Shown here: one piece after another, positions 35,118 to 41,473 of the stretch
How the letters are laid out: every line of letters begins with the position of its first letter
Position numbering within the stretch: position 1 is the first letter of the stretch
NCBI GenBank assembly: GCA_949285835.1
Contig: CASEAR010000045.1
Location: 1 to 41,473, forward strand
From: an uncultured Verrucomicrobiota bacterium
Lineage (GTDB): Bacteria > Verrucomicrobiota > Kiritimatiellia > RFP12 > UBA3636
Length of the DNA stretch: 41,473 bases
Direction: 5' to 3'
Program-made: the position numbers and the translations under genes
Notes under the pieces: model-generated
What the model saw: the letters and a program-made list of their open reading frames with translations, nothing else
Database searches by the model: none
What the model was told of the DNA's origin: nothing

Positions 35118-36182
35118 ATGAAATACATTGCTCTGGACACTGAATTCGTTTGGAATTCGACGTATTTTGCAAAACTTGGACTTGTGCAGACGGCATCTGC
35201 TCCGGAAAGCGGTATTGCTGACTCTTTGGGCGGAGCCGCGTTTCGCCCCATTCCCAGTTTCCGCTCCAGCGATGTCGTTGCCATCGCCGATCCGCTTGCC
35301 TCCGCTCCCGGCATTCTCGGAGATATATTTGAGAACCGGGAAATCGTGAAAATCTTCCACGACCACACCATGGACAGAAAAATTCTCGAAAGGTGGTCCG
35401 GAAAACATATCAGCAGCATTTTCGACACGCAAACAGCGGCAGGCTTCTGTGGACAGAAATCCACGGTATCCTTACAGCAGGCAGTCAAGGACAATCTGGG
35501 TTTCACCCTCGATAAAACGGAAACCCGCACGGACTGGCTGCAAAGACCTTTGTCCGGTTCCCAGCTTCATTATGCGGCAGATGACGTTGCCTACCTTTCA
35601 GCACTTATGCAGCGCCTGACGGACATTGCGGAAAAAAACGGGAATCTCCAGTGGTTGACAGAAGAAATGGACCGCATTTCATCTCTGCATGTTCCTTACG
35701 GCGCCAGTGCCGCTGCCGGTGCCTGGAAAAAAGCGAAAATACAATTGTCCAAAATAAAAAAACACGAAGAATTCTCCCGCTTGAAAATGCTCTGCGAATG
35801 GAGAGAACTTATAGCCGTTGAGCGAGACCTGCCGCGCAGCTGGGTACTGCCGGACAAAACAATCGCGCAGCTGGTTTTCTTCTCCGAGGCAAAATCGGGG
35901 ATATCATCTATCCCGGGAGTTTTACCCCGGGACGCGGACGTAATCTGCAGCATATTGAAGCAGGCAGACGATATCGTCGGAGACCCTCCGCATTTCCACG
36001 ATTTTTCTCTGTCCGTCAGAGCAAAAGCGGACAAGAAGGCTGCAGAAATCGCTCAACACGCGGAATCCCGGCATATAGATCCGGCCTTGGTAGCTTCCCG
36101 TTCCGATATCCTTCAATGGTGCGAAAACCCGGATGATCCCGACTTGAAATTGAACACCGGATGGAGACGCAATTTCACCTGA
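35118..36182 (+). CDS. rnd: Ribonuclease D (3'-5' exoribonuclease with HRDC domain)
   Basis: 354 aa from ATG 35118; the frame is open upstream but the protein starts with the Exo I motif directly (MKYIALDTEFVW, D-x-E). Exo II is in IFHDHTMDRKIL (the D), and Exo III is HYAADDVAYL (Y-x3-D), giving a DEDDy active site that uses two metal ions. An HRDC domain follows (EFSRLKMLCEWRELIAVERDLPRSWVLPDKTIAQLVFF). The enzyme trims tRNA and other structured RNA 3' ends in the cytosol. Closeness to the tRNA gene is suggestive but they are on opposite strands. Length is near the usual 370. The ribosome site is weak. Confidence 0.93.
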   Translation: MKYIALDTEFVWNSTYFAKLGLVQTASAPESGIADSLGGAAFRPIPSFRSSDVVAIADPLASAPGILGDIFENREIVKIFHDHTMDRKILERWSGKHISSIFDTQTAAGFCGQKSTVSLQQAVKDNLGFTLDKTETRTDWLQRPLSGSQLHYAADDVAYLSALMQRLTDIAEKNGNLQWLTEEMDRISSLHVPYGASAAAGAWKKAKIQLSKIKKHEEFSRLKMLCEWRELIAVERDLPRSWVLPDKTIAQLVFFSEAKSGISSIPGVLPRDADVICSILKQADDIVGDPPHFHDFSLSVRAKADKKAAEIAQHAESRHIDPALVASRSDILQWCENPDDPDLKLNTGWRRNFT

Positions 36183-36535
36183 ATGCCGGTCTTACGCAGG
36201 CAGCACGCAAGGGCGCCCCCCGGGATCATTATTCAGCCCCTGGCTTCGTGTCCTGCATTTTCCGCCTTCAAAACACGGACGGTCACGCATAATGCAAAGT
36301 TTCCGGCGTGTCATCAAACATCCGGACAGCTGCAGAAACCCGGCGATTAAACGCCGGAAGTAAGCAAAACGTCTTTTTTACAAAATAATATTGTGATTTT
36401 TTGATTTGTACGTTAAACTGCGGCTGGATTGGGTCGGAGCACCCGTGCGCAGGAACGATACAGACGGCCATCGGTACAGGCGGAGTTCTGCGCATGGGAG
36501 TGTACCTGCGAAGGATGGAAAGGATAGTTGTAGAA
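36183..36535. other. Intergenic region upstream of the secreted protein gene
   Basis: Contains a perfect hairpin CCGGCG-ATTAAA-CGCCGG (36340-36357) with a T6 run about 17 bases later on the + strand. A weak promoter-like pair TTGTGA (36391-36396) and TAAACT (36414-36419) with 17-bp spacing follows. The hairpin could be the end of the rnd transcript or a leader element; I could not match it to a known riboswitch. Confidence 0.35.
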
Positions 36536-37330
36536 ATGGATAGAAGAGAATACTCCGGTATGTGCGTCAAAAAAATTGCATCTGCACTCATAATGATGGG
36601 GCTGACGGCAGTCCCCGCGTTTGAAGCTGCCGCAGAAAGCTTTGTCGGGCGGTCTATAGGGGTTAATTTCGAATCATCCGCCACAAATACGATTCCTCCG
36701 GAAGCATACACAGGATATCCGGATGTAGCACAGGCAAACTGGAACAGCTGTTTCCCCGATTATGTCGATCAGTACAACGGCATCGGCACGCGAGCCTCAT
36801 GGACGAATTTTATGGACAGCACAGGAGAACCGGTCAAGGGACTGCAGATAAAACTTTCAGGCAGTTCTGAAAACAAAGCATTCCCAATGAAATTTGCATC
36901 ATGGGGATGGGACAATTCAGACGGACGCTATCTGCAATGGGGAGGCATATACCCTGCCCCGCGTTTTGAGATTACCGGCATACCATACGACCGGTACGAC
37001 ATCTACGTTTACTGGAATGCCGGCGTCTCTTCGGGAAGCGGCAGCATGAGCATTACCGACCTGGAAGGCAGCAGTATCCCGCGTGTGGATCCTGCCGGGG
37101 AGTATTTCCTGAAAGGCCCGCCCTGGGGTGCATCATTTGTCAGGACGACTTACACATCCCGTGAGGAAATAGACGCCAGCGGATCGAAAAGTGCAAATTT
37201 TATGATTTTTGAGAACAACAGCACAAAATCACTGGCGCTTCAGGCATATGTACAAGGCACATGGATCGGCGTAACCGGTCTTCAGATTGTTGAAAAACCG
37301 CCTCTGGGAACAACATTTACATTCCGCTGA
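36536..37330 (+). CDS. Secreted protein of unknown function with a predicted beta-sandwich
   Basis: 264 aa from ATG 36536; ATG 36560 is an alternative that begins right at the signal peptide (MCVKKIASALIMMGLTAVPAFEAAAES, cleavage likely after AAA). The mature part opens SFVGRSIGVNFESS...PEAYTGYPDVAQANWNSC, a GVNF...QANWN pattern I associate with extracellular proteins of Kiritimatiellota and Lentisphaerota, often carrying PEP-CTERM-like anchors. No C-terminal anchor or sorting motif is visible here (ends TTFTFR). The remainder is rich in beta-forming and aromatic residues (RFEITGIPYDRYDIYVYWNAGV), suggesting a jelly roll or carbohydrate-binding fold. Function unknown. It stands alone on the + strand. 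Confidence 0.75.
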   Translation: MDRREYSGMCVKKIASALIMMGLTAVPAFEAAAESFVGRSIGVNFESSATNTIPPEAYTGYPDVAQANWNSCFPDYVDQYNGIGTRASWTNFMDSTGEPVKGLQIKLSGSSENKAFPMKFASWGWDNSDGRYLQWGGIYPAPRFEITGIPYDRYDIYVYWNAGVSSGSGSMSITDLEGSSIPRVDPAGEYFLKGPPWGASFVRTTYTSREEIDASGSKSANFMIFENNSTKSLALQAYVQGTWIGVTGLQIVEKPPLGTTFTFR

Positions 37331-37655
37331 GTCTAAGCCTTTCCGGCAATTTCGCCGCTCCCGCAGACGGACAAAGCCGTCCGCGGGGATTTCATGCTAT
37401 CTGGAAACGATTGGTTTCACGCAAGAACTGTACCATCCGCTGTGCAAAGCTCTGACAACTGCCGGTGCTGTGTCAGCAGATGCTCTGCATCGTGTCTGCC
37501 AAATTACAATTGTATTCCTGTATTACCGGCCGCACGATCACAAAACAGCACACGCGTACGCATGCTTCTATTAGGAGAACTCCCGATCGAACACAGCATC
37601 GCGTCCGCGCCCATTACACATGCCTTTTTAATCAAAACCCAGATCGAAAAACTGC
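37331..37655. other. Convergent intergenic region between the secreted protein gene and rex
   Basis: No ORF here has convincing composition or a ribosome site on either strand. The end of the + strand gene shows no clear terminator; the - strand rex terminator lies just to the right. Confidence 0.4.
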
Positions 37656-37678
37656 AAAAAAACGCAGGCTTTGCGTTT
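37656..37678 (-). terminator. Intrinsic terminator of rex
   Basis: On the - strand AACGCA-AAGCC-TGCGTT makes a 6-7 bp stem with a 5-base loop, run directly into a T7 tract. A second small hairpin (CCCTAC-ATAG-GTAGGG) overlaps the rex stop codon just before it. Good canonical terminator about 10 bases after the stop. Confidence 0.8.
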
Positions 37679-37686
37679 CCCCCTAC

Positions 37687-38358
37687 CTATGTAGGGTTCT
37701 TAGAAGAATGCCTGTCCAACAAAGAAAGGTTGTGCGACAGCACAGCAAGACTCGCCGCAAGATCGACCCTCTGAATAACAATATCATCGGGCACACTAAG
37801 TTTTACTGGAGTAAAATTCCAGATTCCTTTTATACCGGAAGACACCATACGGTCGGCAACTTCCTGCGCAGCGGAGGCTGGCACCGTGACAATGCCGAGG
37901 CGTACTCTCATCCGAGGCACAATCTTCTCCATCTCCGACATGCTGAGCACATGAACGCCGCGTTCCATTGTCCCGATAACACCGGGATTGACGTCAAACG
38001 CCGCAACAATGCTCAACCCGTGCTGCTTGAATCCATCGTATCCAAGCAGCGCACGTCCGAGACTGCCGGCGCCGCATAGGATTGCATCCGTGGTATTGTT
38101 CCAGCCAAGAAAATTTAAAATGGACAGTTCAGCCGCCTTCGCCGGGAAACCAAGCCTGGGCAGGCCTGTGACGCCTGTCACCGCAAGATCCTTGCGAACA
38201 ACAATGGGATCCAGATTAAGCTCCTTCGCGAGAACTGCGCTCGATATATAGGTTTCTCCGTCATGAACAAGCCCGCGTATAAGTCTTAGATAAAGCGGAA
38301 GCCTCTTCAACGTAGGCCTGGGAGCCGTTCGCAGCGCATTATCCGGTAGAACATCCAT
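37687..38358 (-). CDS. rex: Rex redox-sensing transcriptional repressor (divergent DNA-binding subtype)
   Basis: 223 aa from ATG 38358 (a TTG at 38367 is also in frame). N-terminal winged helix: RLPLYLRLIRGL...ISSAVLAKELNLDPIVVRKDLAVTGVTGLPRLGF (residues 19-71). Rossmann domain: ILCGAGSLGRALLGY (GxGxLG), IVAAFDVNPGVIG (adenine-ribose acidic residue), TVPASAAQEVADRMV, GIKGIWNFTPVKL. Rex dimers bind DNA until NADH rises. Classical Rex has YFGEFGKRGVGY after RKDL; here it is VTGVTGLPRLGF, like a second Rex group I recall from Clostridia and Bacteroidetes. It follows adhE in the same direction with a hairpin between, so it probably controls adhE and itself. The Shine-Dalgarno is poor, so expression may depend on coupling or be low. 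Confidence 0.92.
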   Translation of the reverse strand: MDVLPDNALRTAPRPTLKRLPLYLRLIRGLVHDGETYISSAVLAKELNLDPIVVRKDLAVTGVTGLPRLGFPAKAAELSILNFLGWNNTTDAILCGAGSLGRALLGYDGFKQHGLSIVAAFDVNPGVIGTMERGVHVLSMSEMEKIVPRMRVRLGIVTVPASAAQEVADRMVSSGIKGIWNFTPVKLSVPDDIVIQRVDLAASLAVLSHNLSLLDRHSSKNPT

Positions 38359-38374
38359 ACCAAACAAAGGTTAG

Positions 38375-38404
38375 AACGGACGCATCCGAACGGATGCGTC
38401 CGTT
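38375..38404 (-). terminator. Strong hairpin between adhE and rex
   Basis: A perfect 13-bp stem (AACGGACGCATCC at 38375-38387 with its complement at 38392-38404) has a 4-base loop. It begins 14 bases after the adhE stop and ends 16 bases before the rex ATG. On the - strand it is followed by CTAACCTTTGTTTGG, a poor U tract, so it may lower read-through into rex or protect the adhE 3' end rather than terminate fully. On the + strand it would be followed by TT. Confidence 0.65.
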
Positions 38405-38418
38405 TTGGACATGCCTCC

Positions 38419-41037
38419 TCAGCCGCGATCAAACGCCTTCAGGTAAATCTCCTTGATCTCGGAGATGAGCGGATAGCGCGGATTGGCCCCGGTGCACTGA
38501 TCATCAAACGCGTCCACCGACAGCTGGTCGAGGGCCGCATTGAATGCCGGTACGGAAATACCGGCTTCGCGGATAGAGGAAGGTATGTCGAGTTTCTTTT
38601 TCAAGTCCTCTATCGCCTTGATCAAATTCTCAACCTTCTCGTCGTCCGTAGCGCCGCCAAGCTGCAGATAATCGGCTACACGCGCATAACGGCTCTTCGC
38701 CGTCGGATACGTGTACTGCGGGAAGGCTGTCTGCTTGAGCGGAATATCCGTGGCATTGTACCGGATCACATCCGTTATCAGCAGTGCGTTCGCCAGACCA
38801 TGAGCAATATTGAAACGTGCGCCGAGTTTGTGCGCCATCGAATGGCAGATGCCCAGGAATGCATTGGCAAACGCCATTCCAGCCATCGTCGCGGCGTAGT
38901 GCACCTTCTCCCTGGCTTTCAAATCGCTCGCACCGTTGTTGTAGCTGTCCGGGAGGTACTTGAAGAGAATACGTATCGCCTCAAGCGCAACACTGTTCGA
39001 AAATTCCGTGGAAAGTACGGACACCAGCGCCTCCAGTGCATGCGTAACAGCATCGATTCCGCCATAGGCCGTAAGCCGTTTGGGCATATTTACAACAAGC
39101 TCCGGATCCACGATCGCCATATCCGGTGTAAGAGCGTAGTCCGCGATAGGATATTTCTTGCCAGTGGCATCGTCTGTGACGACCGCAAACGGAGTGACCT
39201 CGGAGCCAGTGCCGGACGTCGTCGGTATCGCGACCATCTGAGCCTTCTTTCCCAACTCCGGAAACGCATATATGCGCTTGCGTATGTCCATGAAGCGCAT
39301 GGCCATCTCTTCGAATTTCGCATCCGGATTCTCGTACATCAGCCACATCATCTTGGCGGCATCCATGGCAGAGCCTCCGCCAAGTGCTATTATCAGATCC
39401 GGCTTGAATGCAGCGCACAAATCAAGTCCCTTGCGTATAGTTGTAAGATCCGGATCGGGCTTGACCTCGAAGAAGACCTCAAACTCCATCCTCATCTCTT
39501 CGAGAACTTTTGTAACCTTGTCGGCAAAACCCATGTTGTACAGGACTTCATCGGTCACGACAACTGCGCGCTTGCGATCGGAAAGCTCTTTCAGAGCAAG
39601 GCTCATGCATCCGTATTTGAAATAAATTTTGGGCGGTACTTTGAACCATAGCATGTTCTCGCGGCGTTCCGCTATATTCTTAACGTTCATCAAATGTTTC
39701 ACTCCGACGTTTTCACTTATAGAGTTACCGCCCCAGCTGCCGCATCCGAGCGTCAGAGAGGGTTCCAGCTTGAAGTTGAATATATCACCTATGGCGCCCT
39801 GTGAACTCGGCATGTTCACAAGCACGCGCGCCGTCTTCATCTTCTCCCCAAAGTAATTTATGCGGTCCTTGTTCCTCAAGTCCGTGTAAAGAGACGATGT
39901 GTGACCAAGCCCGCCGTACTCGATCAACGCCTCCGCCTTCGCCGTAGCGTCCTCAAAAGTCCTGGCGTGGTACAGGGCAAGCACCGGAGAAAGCTTCTCG
40001 GACGCAAACGGCTCGCTGTCGTCAACTTTTTCAGCCTCGCCGATCAGTATCTTTACATTCTTCGGGAGATTCAGTCCCGCCAATGCCGCAATCTTGTACG
40101 CCGGCTGGCCCACAATTTCCGCGTTCAGCCTGCCGTTCTTCATGATTATAGCACCGACTTTCGCCTTTTCCTCCGGAGAAAGCACGTATGCTCCTCGATC
40201 AATAAACTCCTTCTTCACAGCCTCATACACCGAGTCAACAACAACGGCAGACTGCTCTGAAGCGCAAATCACCCCGTTGTCAAATGTCTTCGACATCAAT
40301 ATGGAACTTACCGCCATGTGTATTTCCGCCGTCTCATCTATCACGGCCGGTGTGTTTCCGGCTCCCACGCCCAAAGCCGGAGTACCGGAGCTGTACGCCG
40401 CCTTAACCATCCCGGGGCCGCCGGTGGCGAGGATAAGGTTGATGTCCTTGTGGCTCATCAGCGCACTGGAAAGTTCAACCGTCGGTTCTTCGATGCAGTC
40501 AATGATATTTTCCGGCGCGCCCGCCGCCACGGCAGCACGCAGCACAACCATTGCAGCCTCTCTGGTGCTCTTCTTCGCCCTCGGGTGCGGGGAGAAAATT
40601 ATGGCGTTTCTAGTTTTGAGGGCAATAAGACTCTTGAAAATCGCCGTAGACGTCGGATTAGTCGTCGGAACGATTCCGGCAATTATACCAAGCGGCTCGG
40701 CAACGCGACGCAAACCGAAGGACTCATCATAAGACAGTTCCCCGCACGTTTTCTCGTCCTTGTACTTGTGGTAAATGTATTCAGAGGCGAAATGGTTCTT
40801 TATAACCTTGTCCTCCACTACGCCCATACCTGTCTCCTCGACAGCCATCTTCGCCAGCCGAATGCGCTCGGCGTTGGCGGCCAGCGCCGCTGCCCTGAAT
40901 ATCTTGTCCACCTGCTCCTGCGTGTATGTCGCGTATTTTCTCTGCGCGGCTTTCACTCGAGCCACCATCACATCCAGAGCCGCACTGGCAGCGTTGTCCT
41001 TTTCCACCACTACTTCCGCCTTTTCTGTCTTTTTCAT
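38419..41037 (-). CDS. adhE: Bifunctional acetaldehyde-CoA/alcohol dehydrogenase
   Basis: 872 aa, full length. N-terminal CoA-acylating aldehyde dehydrogenase: GVGAGNTPAVID (from 223) and catalytic C258 in DNGVICASEQS. Linker with NMLWFKVPPKIYFKYG. C-terminal iron alcohol dehydrogenase from about 465: LGGGSAMDAAK (552-562), metal ligands D662, H666, H732 and H746 in YGGIDAVTHALE, GICHSMAH and FNIAHGLAN. It turns acetyl-CoA to ethanol using two NADH, regenerating NAD+ in fermentation, and forms long cytosolic spirosomes in known cases. GGAAAGG lies 7 bases before the ATG. A strong promoter with a palindrome in its spacer stands upstream; rex follows downstream, giving a likely NADH-responsive circuit. 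Confidence 0.97.
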   Translation of the reverse strand: MKKTEKAEVVVEKDNAASAALDVMVARVKAAQRKYATYTQEQVDKIFRAAALAANAERIRLAKMAVEETGMGVVEDKVIKNHFASEYIYHKYKDEKTCGELSYDESFGLRRVAEPLGIIAGIVPTTNPTSTAIFKSLIALKTRNAIIFSPHPRAKKSTREAAMVVLRAAVAAGAPENIIDCIEEPTVELSSALMSHKDINLILATGGPGMVKAAYSSGTPALGVGAGNTPAVIDETAEIHMAVSSILMSKTFDNGVICASEQSAVVVDSVYEAVKKEFIDRGAYVLSPEEKAKVGAIIMKNGRLNAEIVGQPAYKIAALAGLNLPKNVKILIGEAEKVDDSEPFASEKLSPVLALYHARTFEDATAKAEALIEYGGLGHTSSLYTDLRNKDRINYFGEKMKTARVLVNMPSSQGAIGDIFNFKLEPSLTLGCGSWGGNSISENVGVKHLMNVKNIAERRENMLWFKVPPKIYFKYGCMSLALKELSDRKRAVVVTDEVLYNMGFADKVTKVLEEMRMEFEVFFEVKPDPDLTTIRKGLDLCAAFKPDLIIALGGGSAMDAAKMMWLMYENPDAKFEEMAMRFMDIRKRIYAFPELGKKAQMVAIPTTSGTGSEVTPFAVVTDDATGKKYPIADYALTPDMAIVDPELVVNMPKRLTAYGGIDAVTHALEALVSVLSTEFSNSVALEAIRILFKYLPDSYNNGASDLKAREKVHYAATMAGMAFANAFLGICHSMAHKLGARFNIAHGLANALLITDVIRYNATDIPLKQTAFPQYTYPTAKSRYARVADYLQLGGATDDEKVENLIKAIEDLKKKLDIPSSIREAGISVPAFNAALDQLSVDAFDDQCTGANPRYPLISEIKEIYLKAFDRG

Positions 41038-41096
41038 TGTGTAACCTTTCCTTGCGTCTGTCCGGGAAACCCGTTTCTTAGAAAAAGATGCGCCAC

Positions 41097-41125
41097 ATTA
41101 TCGATATTCGAATATCGATTGTCAA
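41097..41125 (-). promoter_or_regulatory. adhE promoter with a 20-bp palindromic operator in its spacer
   Basis: On the - strand TTGACA (-35, 41120-41125, perfect) and GATAAT (-10, 41097-41102, 5 of 6) are exactly 17 bp apart, about 60 bp before the adhE ATG. The perfect palindrome ATCGATATTCGAATATCGAT (41100-41119) fills the spacer and enters the -10. A third ATCGATA lies 14 bases upstream of the first half, at about 41127-41133. A protein bound here would block RNA polymerase. The downstream rex product is the obvious candidate. Confidence 0.85.
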
Positions 41126-41152
41126 GTATCGATTTCAGATTTTTATGCGCAT

Positions 41153-41176
41153 GAAAAGTGCAAATTAAATGACGCA
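41153..41176 (+). repeat. IS30 left terminal inverted repeat (IRL)
   Basis: Matches the reverse complement of 178-201 at 19 of 24 positions by eye, and lies about 170 bp before the transposase start. The insertion boundary is therefore about 28 bp upstream of the adhE -35 box, so the promoter itself is spared. Confidence 0.7.
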
Positions 41177-41342
41177 CATTCCAAGAGGGGGGAAAAGCGA
41201 TGCAAGCACGTGAAGGAGGAGCTTCTCCTACCGCCCCCCGGGGGGGCGGCGCGCCCCTTCCGGAAAGCAAAAGAAAAAATCCGCCGTCTGTGCGCAAACG
41301 CTATCCTCAAAGCCAACCCAACCACACAGGAAGGCTGACGCA

Positions 41343-41473
41343 ATGAAATGTATACAAACCGGCTCACATTTGACGTTTGAGGATCGTTTGATGATTCAGA
41401 AAAGCTGGAACCGATATCCTGACGGCGTCCGTCATCCAAGCATCCGAAGCGTTGCGTCGAAGCTCGGGCTGTC
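41343..41473 (+). pseudogene. IS30-family transposase, N-terminal fragment cut by the window edge
   Basis: ATG 41343 opens 43 codons to the edge: MKCIQTGSHLTFEDRLMIQKSWN...SIRSVASKLGL. The segment LTFEDRLMIQK followed by an S-I-R-x-(V/I)-A-x-x-L-G helix is the N-terminal helix-turn-helix of IS30 transposases, which binds the terminal repeats. AGGAAGG lies about 7 bases before the ATG. It is intact as far as visible. Same orientation and family as the fragment at 1-150. Confidence 0.85.

Larger units (their letters stand above)
41038..41342. other. Region between adhE and the right IS30 transposase start
   Basis: Holds the adhE leader, promoter and operator (41038-41133), the IS left repeat (41153-41176), and the IS leader. 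The leader contains a very GC-rich palindrome (CCGCCCC...GGGGCGG, 41231-41249) and GGAG-GAGCTT-CTCC (41216-41229). Such hairpins near an IS start can limit read-through into the transposase. No other gene is seen; the low-complexity frames here are rejected. Confidence 0.5.

Noticed and set aside
36283..36360. Possible c-di-GMP-type riboswitch upstream of the secreted protein gene
   Set aside because: A GCAAA-like box and a hairpin are present, but the conserved core and tetraloop receptor could not be matched.
41143..41439. Minus-strand frames across the IS30 left end
   Set aside because: They run antisense to the transposase start and through the GC-rich hairpin, with low-complexity Gly/Pro/Ala stretches.
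1..41473. CRISPR array, prophage or toxin-antitoxin locus
   Set aside because: No regular direct-repeat/spacer pattern, phage structural gene or TA-like gene pair was seen anywhere.

Overview
The window looks like a 41.5 kb piece of chromosome from a fermentative, probably anaerobic bacterium of the Planctomycetota-Verrucomicrobiota-Chlamydiota group, most likely Kiritimatiellota or Lentisphaerota. This is inferred from gene style: OPT-like polytopic membrane proteins linked to FtsX-type ABC exporters, a secreted 'GVNF...ANWN' protein, a C-terminally short alanyl-tRNA synthetase, and adhE paired with a Rex repressor. No database search was possible. Both ends lie inside IS30-family transposases on the + strand: the last 49 codons at the left edge and the first 43 at the right edge, each with its matching terminal inverted repeat. 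The sequence may therefore be one interval between two IS30 copies, or a contig broken at a repeated IS.

Layout, left to right. (1) 329-16134, all on the - strand: a nine-gene array transcribed from about 16.1 kb. It runs OPT-like membrane protein, MacB/FtsX-type permease, ABC ATPase, a 1651-residue PA/M28-like plus FtsX fusion protein, second OPT-like protein, second ABC ATPase, M16 zinc peptidase, YqhD-type alcohol dehydrogenase and HAD phosphatase. A tiny membrane ORF may follow. Many junctions overlap by 1-8 nt, so they should be translated together. The core is two ABC ATPases, two FtsX-type permeases and two OPT-like proteins with peptidase-related partners, and it is the best candidate here for an undescribed envelope system. 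(2) 16406-21765 (-): a UroD-like methyltransferase, an Old Yellow Enzyme homologue, a fumarate-reductase-like flavoprotein and an SDR. The last three are tightly coupled and look like a reductive catabolic module of unknown substrate. (3) 21806-30689 (-): nnr, an OppF-like ATPase, a PhnP-like hydrolase, ftsW, a LysM lipoprotein, murD and an all-alpha carbohydrate-enzyme-like protein. This is a cell-wall segment with housekeeping genes interleaved. (4) 31827-36182: short alaS (-), a non-coding stretch with the 5' part of a group II intron-like RNA, a CAU-anticodon tRNA (-), and rnd (+). (5) 36536-41037: a secreted protein (+), then adhE followed by rex (-).

The clearest regulatory finding is at adhE. 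Its promoter has a TTGACA -35 and a GATAAT -10 spaced 17 bp apart, and a perfect 20-bp palindrome fills the spacer. Since rex lies directly downstream in the same orientation, the palindrome is probably the operator of this Rex, although it does not resemble the classical TTGTGAA...TTCACAA site. The Rex recognition and wing region also departs from the classical form. Two further palindromes about 23 bp apart lie upstream of the nine-gene ABC/OPT operon.

Start codons were set from overlaps and Shine-Dalgarno spacing, and several differ from the longest open frame. TM counts, domain limits and promoter calls are by-eye readings.
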